The notes beneath the pieces are model-generated. The model saw only the letters and a program-made list of their open reading frames with translations, was not told where the DNA came from and did not search any database. A stretch of 64,000 nucleotides of DNA from assembly GCA_963791455.1 (NCBI GenBank), contig CAWBSM010000002.1, positions 1,116,001-1,180,000 of the forward strand. The letters are read 5' to 3'. The translations under genes and the position numbers were made by a program. Position 1 is the stretch's first letter, and every line of letters starts with the position of its first letter. Below, piece after piece: positions 54,821 through 62,528 of the stretch. Source of the stretch: Bog-473 sp963791455. GTDB taxonomy: Bacteria; Actinomycetota; Acidimicrobiia; Acidimicrobiales; RAAP-2.

Positions 54821-55948
54821 TCAGTCGAGCAGCGCCGACGCCACGGCGTCCTCGAGCGCCCGGTCGTTCGACCACATCAGCTGCTGCTGTTTGGCCCGGC
54901 GGAAGTACAACTGGATGTCGAAATCGAGCGTGAACCCGATGCCGCCGAAGATCTGTTGGGCCGTCGCGGTGATGTCCCGGAAGGTGGAGCAGGCGAAGAG
55001 CTTCGCCATCGGGGCCAGCGAGCCGAGCGACCGCCCCGTCGAACCGGCCCAGGCCGCCTCGTGGACGAGTTGCTCGGCTCCGTCGAGGTTGGTGACGGCG
55101 TCGGCGAGATCGTGGGCCAGCGCCTGAAAGGCGCCGAGCGGCTTGTCGAACTGATGGCGGTCCTTGGCGTACTGGGTGGTGATCTCGAGCGCGTAGCGGG
55201 CGCCGCCCACGGCCTGGGCGCCGAGCAGCACCAAGGCCGGCTCGAGCACCTCGTGCCAGGTCGTCCAGCCACTTTCGGCAGGACCGATGCGGTCCTCCTG
55301 GCTCGCGCCGACGTCGGCCAGCACCACCTCGTACTGGGTGTCCGAGGCGATGCTGAACTGCTGATGCAAGGACACCCCCGGCGCGGCGGGGTCGACGAGG
55401 AAGAGGTCGACCGCCTCGGCCGCCTCACCGGTGCGTGCCAGCACCACCAGCCGGTCCGCGGCCGAGGCGTAGGCGACATGGCGCTTCACTCCCGACAGCC
55501 GGAATCCGTCACCATCGGTCTCCGCCCGCACCGCAACGCCGCGGGGCGAAAACCCGTTCTCGGGCTCGAGCCACGCCGGCGTGAGGATGGCCGCGCCGGA
55601 CGCCACCGGGCGGAGCCAACGCTCTTTCTGGATCTCGCTCCCCGCCGCGGCCAAAACACCCCCGCTCATCACGGCGCTCACGAAGTGCGGCGTGGGCGCC
55701 AACGCCCGACCGAGCTCCTCGTAGAGGGCGACCCCCTCGATCAGCGACATGGATGAGCCGCCGTACTCCTCGGGCAGCAGGAGCCCGATGAGGTCGAGCT
55801 CCCCCAGCTGCGCCCACAGCGTTGGCGGGTAGCCGACCGGGTCGTCTTCCATCCTTCGCACCACGTCGAGCGAGCAATGGCGCGCCAGGACGTCGTGCAC
55901 CGTTTGGCGCAGCAACTCCTGCTCCTGGTCGAAGGCAAGATCGAGCAC
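54821..55948 (-). CDS. acyl-CoA dehydrogenase, apparently lacking the catalytic base
   Basis: FAD-dependent acyl-CoA dehydrogenase fold of 375 residues (FDQEQELLRQTV, LLPEEYGGS, RHQFDKPLGAFQALAHDLAD, QIFGGIGFTLDFDI). The position that holds Glu in LDLER of the partner gene 58158-59339 is here LEPAL, and the C-terminal alternative (EGTSEIQ) is absent. So this looks like the non-catalytic subunit of an alpha2beta2 dehydrogenase, as in mycobacterial FadE27/FadE28-type pairs. First identified from alignment by eye, so moderate confidence in the subunit role. GTG start. Last dehydrogenase of the CoA operon. Confidence 0.85.
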   Translation of the reverse strand: MLDLAFDQEQELLRQTVHDVLARHCSLDVVRRMEDDPVGYPPTLWAQLGELDLIGLLLPEEYGGSSMSLIEGVALYEELGRALAPTPHFVSAVMSGGVLAAAGSEIQKERWLRPVASGAAILTPAWLEPENGFSPRGVAVRAETDGDGFRLSGVKRHVAYASAADRLVVLARTGEAAEAVDLFLVDPAAPGVSLHQQFSIASDTQYEVVLADVGASQEDRIGPAESGWTTWHEVLEPALVLLGAQAVGGARYALEITTQYAKDRHQFDKPLGAFQALAHDLADAVTNLDGAEQLVHEAAWAGSTGRSLGSLAPMAKLFACSTFRDITATAQQIFGGIGFTLDFDIQLYFRRAKQQQLMWSNDRALEDAVASALLD

Positions 55949-55977
55949 TCAGCACCCCTCTCGTGTTCGTTCGTGCA

Positions 55978-56469
55978 TCATGACGGCCGCCATTGATCGC
56001 CCCGGCGTGCCCACGGGTTGTCACGGGCGTCGCGGGGGAGCGCAATCCGGGCCGCACAAGTGGTCTTGACGTCGCCGGCGACGGAGAGCGTCACCGTCAC
56101 CACCGCGAACCCGCAGCCCACCTCGTCCACCTCGGTCGACTCCACCACGCCGCGCAGCGACATGGTGTCTCCCGGGAAGACCGAGCCCAACATGGAGAAG
56201 GTCACCCGGGCCAGCCGGCCGTGCGGCCCAGTCCAGTCCGTGAGGTAACGCTCGAACCAGGCGGCCTGGTTCGGGGTATTCAAGAAGATGTCTTGGGTCC
56301 CGTTCCGGTGGACGGCGAAGTCCTTGTCGTGGTGCATCGGTCGCCAGTCCCGTGTCGCCAAGGCACCCAGGACCACCGTCGTGGCGGTCACCTCATGATC
56401 GAGCGTCGGGAGCTCGTCGCCGACGGCGACGTCGCCGAACAGGAGGCGCGGGACGACGGCGACGCTCAT
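55978..56469 (-). CDS. MaoC-like hotdog dehydratase/hydratase
   Basis: A 163-residue hotdog protein. The hydratase motif appears as ATRDWRPMHHDKDFA, with the Asp and His expected for (R)-specific enoyl-CoA hydration. VTFSMLGSVFPGDTMSLRG is the typical long helix-strand of MaoC. The ATG overlaps the stop of the second hotdog gene (ATGA). Mycobacterial ChsH1/ChsH2 form heterodimers from two such proteins, which is the likely arrangement here. Confidence 0.85.
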   Translation of the reverse strand: MSVAVVPRLLFGDVAVGDELPTLDHEVTATTVVLGALATRDWRPMHHDKDFAVHRNGTQDIFLNTPNQAAWFERYLTDWTGPHGRLARVTFSMLGSVFPGDTMSLRGVVESTEVDEVGCGFAVVTVTLSVAGDVKTTCAARIALPRDARDNPWARRGDQWRPS

Positions 56470-56978
56470 GACGGTTCGGGTTCCTCTCGTCGGTACCCGA
56501 ACCCCGTGTAGGACTCCACGGCAACCAGCTCCGCATCCTGGTTCGTATACACGACGTCGATCACCCAGAACCGGCCGGAGCCGAGCTTCGTCGTCTTCTC
56601 GTCGCTGACCGAGCGCAGCACCTGATGCGTCCGCAGCACGTCGCCCAGCCGCACCGGGGCATGGAACTCGATGGTGTTGTCCGTCATCACGGCCTCCGGC
56701 AGGCCGAAGTGCTCCTTGAGGTCGAAGTGCACCTGCAGCGGCAGCGCCTGCTCGGTGCGGCCGGGAGCCCAGTGGTGGGGGCGGAACCAGACCGAGACCA
56801 TGGTCGGAGGGGCCGTGGGACCCCCCGTCAGCACCTCGGCCACCTCCTCGTCCCAAAAGAGCGGGTTGCCGTTCTGCACCGAGGCGCACGAGGTCCAGAC
56901 GTAGCCGCGCTCGACGGGGAACTCCCCTACCTCGTGGTACTGCTCCTTGCCGATGAGGTCCAGCGGGTCGGCCGTCAC
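56466..56978 (-). CDS. hotdog-fold MaoC-type dehydratase N-terminal-like protein
   Basis: A 170-residue hotdog protein of the FAS1-type dehydratase group. It has CASVQNGNPLFWDEEVAE, the PPTMVSVWFRPHHW strand, and the FHAPVRLGDVLRTHQVLRS strand, but no obvious His/Asp hydratase pair, so it may be the structural subunit of a heterodimer with the gene at 55978. GTG start overlaps the CoA-transferase/racemase stop (GTGA). The two hotdog genes and the racemase are translationally coupled. Confidence 0.83.
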   Translation of the reverse strand: MTADPLDLIGKEQYHEVGEFPVERGYVWTSCASVQNGNPLFWDEEVAEVLTGGPTAPPTMVSVWFRPHHWAPGRTEQALPLQVHFDLKEHFGLPEAVMTDNTIEFHAPVRLGDVLRTHQVLRSVSDEKTTKLGSGRFWVIDVVYTNQDAELVAVESYTGFGYRREEPEPS

Positions 56979-58156
56979 GCGACCACCCCCCGTTCCACCC
57001 AACGGGCCACCGTCTCACCGTCCACTCCCGCCTCCTTGAGCAGGTGCTCGGTGTCGGTACGGGTCATGTCCGGCAGTTGCACCGGCTGCTCCGATCGCGG
57101 CATGCCGGCCAACAGCGGGGCCAGCTGGCGCACCTCACCGTGCACCGGGTGGGTGGCCACCGCGACGACCCGCCGGGCCGCGAACTGCGGATGGCCCGCT
57201 ACTTCCGAGACCTCCAAGACCGGAGCGACACACGTGTCGACGCCGGCCAACGCCTCGACCCATTCGTCGCGGGTCCGGCGAGCGAAGGCGGCCGCGAAAG
57301 CGGACCGGACGGCCGGCTGGGCGTCGTCATCGAGCTGGGCCCCGGCCAGCTCGAGACAACCGAGGGCGCGGCACAGGTTGGTGAAGAATTTGCCCTCGAT
57401 CGCACCGACGGCGACCCACTTGTTGTCGGCCGTCTCGTAGGTGGCGTAGCAGGCGTACCGACCCGAGAGGATGTCGTGACCGGGCCCGATGTCGCCGCCG
57501 AGCGCGAGGTGTTCGTCGATGACGAGGGACAGCAGCCACAGGACGCCCTCCGCGACGGAGACGTCGAGGTACGCACCGCGCCCCGAGGTGGCCCGGGCGG
57601 CCAGCGTCGCCGTGATGGCGAGCGCGGCCTGCATGCCACCGGCGGCGGCGTCGGCGACGGTGGCGCCGGGGAGCGGCGGGGCACCGTTGGTCCCCGGCGT
57701 GCTCATGGCAAGGTACCCGCCCACGGCGAGGTAATCGACGTCGTGCCCGGCCCACCGCGCGTGCGGGCCGTCCTGGCCGTAACCGGAAGTGGCGCAGTAG
57801 ACGATGCCGGGGTTGCGCGCCGCGACGTCGCCGTAGCCGATGCCCAGCCGATCGACGACGCCCGGGCGAAAGCTCTCGACGATGACGTCCGCTGCGTCGG
57901 CCAGGGCGAGGAAAGCCTCCTTCCCTTCGGCGTCTTTGAGGTCGAAGAGGACGCGGCGAATGCCCCGCTGTCCGCTGTAGGCGAAGAACGGGGGCTCGAT
58001 CGGTGTTGCGCCCGCCGTGGGTACCGGGCCCACCTTGACGACGCGCGCGCCGTAGTCGGCGAGGAGGCGCGTGCAGCGCGCCGCCGGCCCGACCGTCGAG
58101 AAGTCGAGCACGGTGACCCCGCCGAGGGGACCGGGGAGGGAAGAGGCGGCGGTCAC
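56975..58156 (-). CDS. alpha-methylacyl-CoA racemase-like CaiB family protein
   Basis: Family III CoA-transferase fold of 393 residues. The catalytic base pair of AMACR is visible: His138 in WAGHDVDYLAVGG (compare GHDINYLALSG) and Asp169 in ATVADAAAGG. TSGYGQDGP and PVLEVSEVAGHPQFAARR match the racemase rather than the formyl-CoA transferase branch. The enzyme inverts 2-methyl-branched acyl-CoA esters such as steroid side chains or phytanic/pristanic acid. GTG at 58156, one base after the dehydrogenase stop. Confidence 0.88.
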   Translation of the reverse strand: MTAASSLPGPLGGVTVLDFSTVGPAARCTRLLADYGARVVKVGPVPTAGATPIEPPFFAYSGQRGIRRVLFDLKDAEGKEAFLALADAADVIVESFRPGVVDRLGIGYGDVAARNPGIVYCATSGYGQDGPHARWAGHDVDYLAVGGYLAMSTPGTNGAPPLPGATVADAAAGGMQAALAITATLAARATSGRGAYLDVSVAEGVLWLLSLVIDEHLALGGDIGPGHDILSGRYACYATYETADNKWVAVGAIEGKFFTNLCRALGCLELAGAQLDDDAQPAVRSAFAAAFARRTRDEWVEALAGVDTCVAPVLEVSEVAGHPQFAARRVVAVATHPVHGEVRQLAPLLAGMPRSEQPVQLPDMTRTDTEHLLKEAGVDGETVARWVERGVVA

Positions 58157-58157
58157 C

Positions 58158-59339
58158 TCAGAAGTTCTTGGGCAAGCCGAGCTTGCGCCGGGCGATGATG
58201 TTCTTCTGGATCTCGGAGGCGCCGCCACCGATCGTGTCGATCACGGTGTAGCGATAGGTCGACTCGACCCGGCCGGCCATGGGGGCCTCGGCGGTCTTCA
58301 CGCGCAGCTGGCTGCCCGGACCGGCGATGTCCATGGAGGCGTTGGCCAGACGTTTGGAGAGCTCGGTGGCGAAGAGCTTGTACTCAGAGGCCTCGGCGGT
58401 CGGCGCCGCGCCGCCCTTGGAGGACTCGAAGACGAACTTGAGGCCCATGACGCGGGCGACCTCGAGTTGCGTGGCCAGTTGCGCCAGGCGCTGGCGGATG
58501 ACGGGGTCGTCCTTGAGCGGGACGCCGTCGCGCACCGTGGTGCGGACGTATGCCACGAGCAGTTCGAAGCGCTGCTGAATCGGTGAGAAGGTGAACATGG
58601 TGAAGCGCTCGAGATCGAGCGCCTCCGAGATGTACTGGAAGCCGTGGTTGACTTCGCCGACGACGAACTCGTCGGGGACGAAGACGTCGTTGAGGAACAC
58701 CTCGTTGGTGCGCTCGTCGCCCATGGTCCAGATGGCATTGATCGTGATGCCGGGCTGGTCGAGGGGAACGAGGAAGAGCGTGATGCCGGCGTGCTTGGGC
58801 GCCTCGGGGTCGGTGCGGGCGCCGACCCAGTACCACTCGGCGAAGTGGGCAGAGGTCGTCCAAGTCTTCTGGCCGTTGAGCATCCAGCCACCGTTGACCT
58901 TGGTGGCTTTCAGCTGCATGGAGGCGGCGTCGGAGCCGGCGTTGGGCTCGGAGTAGCCCACGGCGAACTCGACCTCGTTCCGGAGGATCTTGGGTAGGAA
59001 CTCTTCCTTGAGCGTCTCGTTCCCGTGCCGGATGAGCGTCTTGCCGATGATGCCGACACCCTTCCCGATCTGGGGACCGCCCCGGCCGGCCAGCTGCTCG
59101 TTGAGGAGGTACTCGTACACACCCTCGCCCTCGGACCCGCCGTAGTCCGCTGGCCACGTCATGCCGAGCCAGCCCCGCCGGCCGAGGGACGCCATGAAGG
59201 CTCGCCGCTTGGGCGTGTCGACGATCTGGGCCATGTTCTCCCTCGTGACGTCGAACACCTCGGGGTCGTCGTTGGCATCGAGAAAGCTCTCGACCTCCTT
59301 CACGAAGGCCAACTGCTCCGGCGAGAAATCGAAGTCCAC
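58158..59339 (-). CDS. acyl-CoA dehydrogenase with LDLER catalytic base
   Basis: A 393-residue FAD enzyme. It has GMTWPADYGGS, VGYSEPNAGSDAASM, NGQKTWTTSAHFAEWYW and the catalytic Glu in ALDLERFTMF, the isovaleryl-CoA-dehydrogenase position. IGGGASEIQKNIIARR closes the fold. GTG start with GGGAGGGAGC upstream. First gene of the operon dehydrogenase-racemase-hotdog-hotdog-dehydrogenase. Probably the active subunit paired with the degenerate homolog at 54821. Confidence 0.9.
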   Translation of the reverse strand: MDFDFSPEQLAFVKEVESFLDANDDPEVFDVTRENMAQIVDTPKRRAFMASLGRRGWLGMTWPADYGGSEGEGVYEYLLNEQLAGRGGPQIGKGVGIIGKTLIRHGNETLKEEFLPKILRNEVEFAVGYSEPNAGSDAASMQLKATKVNGGWMLNGQKTWTTSAHFAEWYWVGARTDPEAPKHAGITLFLVPLDQPGITINAIWTMGDERTNEVFLNDVFVPDEFVVGEVNHGFQYISEALDLERFTMFTFSPIQQRFELLVAYVRTTVRDGVPLKDDPVIRQRLAQLATQLEVARVMGLKFVFESSKGGAAPTAEASEYKLFATELSKRLANASMDIAGPGSQLRVKTAEAPMAGRVESTYRYTVIDTIGGGASEIQKNIIARRKLGLPKNF

Positions 59340-59475
59340 TGCTCCCTCCCGGCGCCTGGGCGCGTTCGTAGCTGACGACCCGTCAGATGGCGCCCGACAT
59401 CATAGGACAGCGCCCCGAACGCCACCGATCGTTCGGTCCGTCTCAGGCGCGCGATCCATAGCCGCCGGACGGCGT

Positions 59476-59511
59476 CCGCGTTAACGGATGTCCAAAAGCG
59501 TGTTAACGCGG
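59476..59511. promoter_or_regulatory. 10-bp-arm inverted repeat containing GTTAAC
   Basis: CCGCGTTAAC (59476-59485) and GTTAACGCGG (59502-59511) are perfect inverted arms with a 16-bp spacer. This is 137 bp upstream of the acyl-CoA dehydrogenase start and just before the small + ORF. It is a likely binding site for a dimeric regulator of either gene. Confidence 0.5.
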
Positions 59512-59528
59512 GGCTAGGCTTTCCCGCC

Positions 59529-59960
59529 TTGAGCTCGTCCAAGTCCACAGTTGTCGGGGTGCGACTCGATCATGACCGGCGTGCCTGGGTCGAGGCGGAG
59601 GCCGGTCGGCGGGGCATCACCGTCCGCGTCCTCTTCGAGGAGTTCATCGACCGCGCCCGCACCGCCGAGGCGCCCGACACGCCGCTGCGATCGGTGCCCG
59701 AGAGCGAACCCGCGACCCGCCCCGACTCCGATGCGGCGCCGACGGACGACCGTCCCCGTTCCGCGGTCCCCTCGTCGAGACCGTGGCCCTGCTCCGAGCT
59801 GGCGCGGATTCCGGGGTTGCCCGGTGTCGTGCTCCGCACCGCCTTCGACGTCACCTCCGCGCTCGTGAGGGCCGGCGGCGGCTGTGTCCTCCGTCGGAGC
59901 TTGCGGGCCGGCGTCCAGTCAGGCGCCCCGCAGCCGGGGGGGTCCCCGGAGAGCGCATAG
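59529..59960 (+). CDS. hypothetical small protein with RHH-like N-terminus
   Basis: A 143-residue ORF with a TTG start. The first ~45 residues (VVGVRLDHDRRAWVEAEAGR, then ITVRVLFEEFIDRAR) resemble a ribbon-helix-helix DNA-binding module. The rest is Pro/Arg/Ser-rich and low in information. No ribosome-binding site is clear; a TAGGCT -10-like hexamer precedes the start by about 10 bp, so leaderless expression is possible. If real it may bind the adjacent GTTAAC palindrome. Could equally be spurious coding. Confidence 0.4.
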   Translation: MSSSKSTVVGVRLDHDRRAWVEAEAGRRGITVRVLFEEFIDRARTAEAPDTPLRSVPESEPATRPDSDAAPTDDRPRSAVPSSRPWPCSELARIPGLPGVVLRTAFDVTSALVRAGGGCVLRRSLRAGVQSGAPQPGGSPESA

Positions 59961-60082
59961 CGCCCGGGCGGTGTTTACACATCGGCGCCGCGGCCTCGCT
60001 TCCTTGCGGCATCGCTTCGTTAACACCACGCGTGGCCTGGGGAACGGTGCGTTAACGATTCTGCGCGGCGCGGCGCCGTCGA

Positions 60083-61240
60083 CTACGTCGACGCGGCGCG
60101 ATGCTCCACGTGAAACGCCTGCACAGGCCCCTCGAACCCGCGCAGCTCCACCGGCTCGAGGGGATGGACCGACCACTGCTCCGGCGAGAGCTCAGCCACC
60201 ACCTCTGCGGTCGCGACCAGCTCCCCCGGTGCGCCGACCTTGACGAGCCGAGCGAGGAGGTTCACCAACGGGCCGAAGTAGTCGCCCTCGCGCGGGATGG
60301 CCGCGCCGATGCCCACCGCACCTCGGGCAGGCGGGAGGACGTCGTCCTCCGACGCCGCCCGGCACACCTCGATACCGATCCGGCACACCGCGTCCGCCGT
60401 CGGGGCGGCGAAGAACACCTCGTCGCCGATCGTCTTGACCACGCGGCCGCCGGCCCGCACGGCGCTCGACCAGGCGGCGGACTCGAAACGGGTCAGAGCC
60501 AAGTTCTGCTCGCGCAGGTTGAGCCTCTGCGCCCACGTCGTAGAGCCGACCAGGTCCACGAAGCCGAGCGCCACCACCTCGGTCGGGCCTTCCACCTCGA
60601 AACCCCCCTCGGGGGAGGGAACCAACCAACTCCGTGCCGCTTCGGCCCGTCGCTGCGCGCGCTCGAAGGCATCCATGACCATGTGGGCGAGCACGTCGGG
60701 GACCGCCGTAAACGCGCGGGTCGCCGCCTCCGACAGCTTGGCCCGGGAGAGCTCGTCTGCCCCCTCGCGGACGGTCCCCGGTCCCAACTCCGCGAAGAAG
60801 AGCGCGACGGCGGACTCGGCGACGTTGGTGGCGGCGGCGCCGAGCACGCGCGTGAAGGCGAGGATCGCGTCCTCGCCCAAGACCGCCGCCCCCTGCTTGA
60901 ACGCGGCCAGAAGCGCATCGAGGTCCGCCGGGACCTCGGAGTCGGCCTGGGCCGGGATGCCGGCCGCCATCAGAATCCGAAGTACGAGCGGCACCGGGAG
61001 CCGGCTGCGCTCGGCGATCTCGGTGACCGTCGCGTTCGGGGTCGTCCCCCGGGTGACGAGGTCGCCCGCCACTCCGGGCAGCGTCCCTCGGCTGTGCGCC
61101 TCCACCATCTGCTCGAGAGTGGCGCCCCGCTCCGTCAGGTACTCGAGGAGGGCGATGCGCTCCGCTGCGCCGGGATCACGCGGGTCGTAGAGGCCGGTCT
61201 GCTCCCATAGTTCGGTGTCCGCCGCCGTGCTCCGCGCCAT
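60083..61240 (-). CDS. class III adenylate cyclase with N-terminal regulatory domain
   Basis: Soluble nucleotidyl cyclase of 385 residues. All catalytic residues are present: metal Asp229 (VDLVGST) and Asp273 (IGDEVFF), Lys269, substrate Asp320 (GDYFG), Asn327 and Arg331 (NLLARL). So it should make cAMP. The N-terminal ~200 residues (LEYLTERGATLEQMVEAH, TVTEIAERSRLPVPLVLRIL) match the regulatory domain of M. tuberculosis Rv1264-type cyclases. ATG is one base after the stop of the upstream fusion cyclase, so the pair is coupled. Confidence 0.9.
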   Translation of the reverse strand: MARSTAADTELWEQTGLYDPRDPGAAERIALLEYLTERGATLEQMVEAHSRGTLPGVAGDLVTRGTTPNATVTEIAERSRLPVPLVLRILMAAGIPAQADSEVPADLDALLAAFKQGAAVLGEDAILAFTRVLGAAATNVAESAVALFFAELGPGTVREGADELSRAKLSEAATRAFTAVPDVLAHMVMDAFERAQRRAEAARSWLVPSPEGGFEVEGPTEVVALGFVDLVGSTTWAQRLNLREQNLALTRFESAAWSSAVRAGGRVVKTIGDEVFFAAPTADAVCRIGIEVCRAASEDDVLPPARGAVGIGAAIPREGDYFGPLVNLLARLVKVGAPGELVATAEVVAELSPEQWSVHPLEPVELRGFEGPVQAFHVEHRAAST

Positions 61241-61241
61241 C

Positions 61242-62471
61242 TCATTCCGCCCACTGGAGGGTGGCCGAGGGCTGGGCGCGCTCCATCCCCTTGAGCGGTG
61301 TCTCACGGTGTCCCTCGAAGGTGAACTCCCCCGAGCCCCGGACGAGCTGCTCCGACAAGGACGACACGAGGATCTCCCCCGGCTCGGCCGCGTCGGCCAA
61401 ACGACTGGCGACGATGACGGTGTGTCCCAAGAAGTCGTCGCCCTCGACCACAGCGTCGCCCGTGTGAACGCCGATGTGCACGGCGATCGGCTCGCCCTCG
61501 TCGGTCGGGGCGTAGGCCGCGAACGCCCGCTGGATGTCGACGGCGCAGCGAAGGGCACGGGCCACCCCGCCGAAGGCCACCATGAAGCCGTCGCCCTGGA
61601 CGTTGACCTCGCGCCCGGCGTGACGCGCCACGGCGGCGCGCACGATGCGGTGATGCTCACCGAGCATCCGGCGCGACGCCTGGTCACCGAGCCGCTCGGT
61701 CTTCCCGGCGTAGTCGACCATGTCGCAGAAGAGGACCGTGACCGTGCCGTCGGGCGCCGCGCCCGCCCGCAACGCGTCCGCCTCGGGGGAACCTGCCGGC
61801 GCGGCCCGTTCGGCGAAGGCGTCGACGACGCCGAGGACGCTCTCGGAGACGGCCCGCGCGATCTCCCGGCCCGAACGGTTCGGACGGCTCTTGACGTTGA
61901 TGCCCCCCATGAAAGCGAAGCCCCGGATCACGATGCGGGGCGAGCCCGGCACGATCGCCACGTCGCGCAGCCTGAGGTTGCGCGCGCCCATGAACGAGAA
62001 CCCGCGCAGGTCGACCTCGAACCCCTCGGGGACGATGATGTCGACGCCCCCCATGAAGGCTAGGGCGGTGATCTCGACCTCGGGGCTTTCAAGCTCGGCT
62101 CGACGCAGGTCCATGTCGCACCCGCCCATGAAGGCCACCGCGTTGGTCTTCCCTCCGAGGCGCCAGCGGCCCTTGGTGCTGTGCCCGCTCAAGATGGCCA
62201 CGTGCCAGCGACGGGTCGCGCGGGAGGACCCCCCGACCGGTCCGGGTGCGACGGGTAGGTCGGCCATGACGGCGTCCAGCTCGCCGCGGGTCCGGGCCTC
62301 GAGGGCCCGCGCCATGCGGTCGGAGAACTCGTCGAGGGTCAGCCGGCCCTCGACCACGTGGTCACGCAGGAGCGCGATGGTGAGGTCGCGGTCGACGTCC
62401 GCCACGCGCTCGGCCGGCGCCCGGCGCCGCGGGGGCTCCGGTTGCTGCGGGGGGACCGGCCAGTCAGCCAT
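61242..62471 (-). CDS. DUF1707-LiaF-like-cyclase fusion with degenerate cyclase active site
   Basis: A 409-residue protein with three parts. DUF1707 (about 22-73: RVADVDRDLTIALLRDHVVE and LDEFSDRMARALEAR); a LiaF/cell-wall-antibiotic-response-like beta segment (about 88-197) with three AFMGG repeats; and a class III cyclase domain (about 243-385: LFCDMVDYAGK, VNVQGDGFMVAFGG). Both metal Asp (250, 294) remain. The Lys is Asn290 and the Asn is Ile353; Asp346 and Arg357 remain. No membrane segment is seen. First gene of the cyclase pair. It may be a regulator of, or dimer partner for, the canonical cyclase. Confidence 0.85.
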   Translation of the reverse strand: MADWPVPPQQPEPPRRRAPAERVADVDRDLTIALLRDHVVEGRLTLDEFSDRMARALEARTRGELDAVMADLPVAPGPVGGSSRATRRWHVAILSGHSTKGRWRLGGKTNAVAFMGGCDMDLRRAELESPEVEITALAFMGGVDIIVPEGFEVDLRGFSFMGARNLRLRDVAIVPGSPRIVIRGFAFMGGINVKSRPNRSGREIARAVSESVLGVVDAFAERAAPAGSPEADALRAGAAPDGTVTVLFCDMVDYAGKTERLGDQASRRMLGEHHRIVRAAVARHAGREVNVQGDGFMVAFGGVARALRCAVDIQRAFAAYAPTDEGEPIAVHIGVHTGDAVVEGDDFLGHTVIVASRLADAAEPGEILVSSLSEQLVRGSGEFTFEGHRETPLKGMERAQPSATLQWAE

Positions 62472-62528
62472 CTCGACCAGTTTGCCCGCTCCACCCCAGG
62501 CCCGGCGGAACCGGGCCGGGGGGCCGGA

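Larger units (their letters stand above)
59340..60082. other. regulatory/intergenic region between the CoA operon and the cyclase operon
   Basis: About 740 bp with only one doubtful small ORF (59529-59960). It holds four GTTAAC hexamers in 580 bp: 59480s, 59502-59507, 60019-60024 and 60051-60056. Two of them form the perfect inverted repeat at 59476-59511. A GC-rich snapback lies around 60072-60099. The upstream promoter of the acyl-CoA dehydrogenase operon must be here but I see no strong consensus. Confidence 0.5.

Noticed and set aside
59300..59548. 82-codon minus-strand ORF upstream of the acyl-CoA dehydrogenase
   Set aside because: It overlaps the dehydrogenase start and the regulatory palindrome and shows no recognisable domain.
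60072..60099. GC-rich inverted repeat at the end of the canonical cyclase gene
   Set aside because: Arms are imperfect, the stop codon lies in the loop and there is no T-run; not convincing as a terminator.
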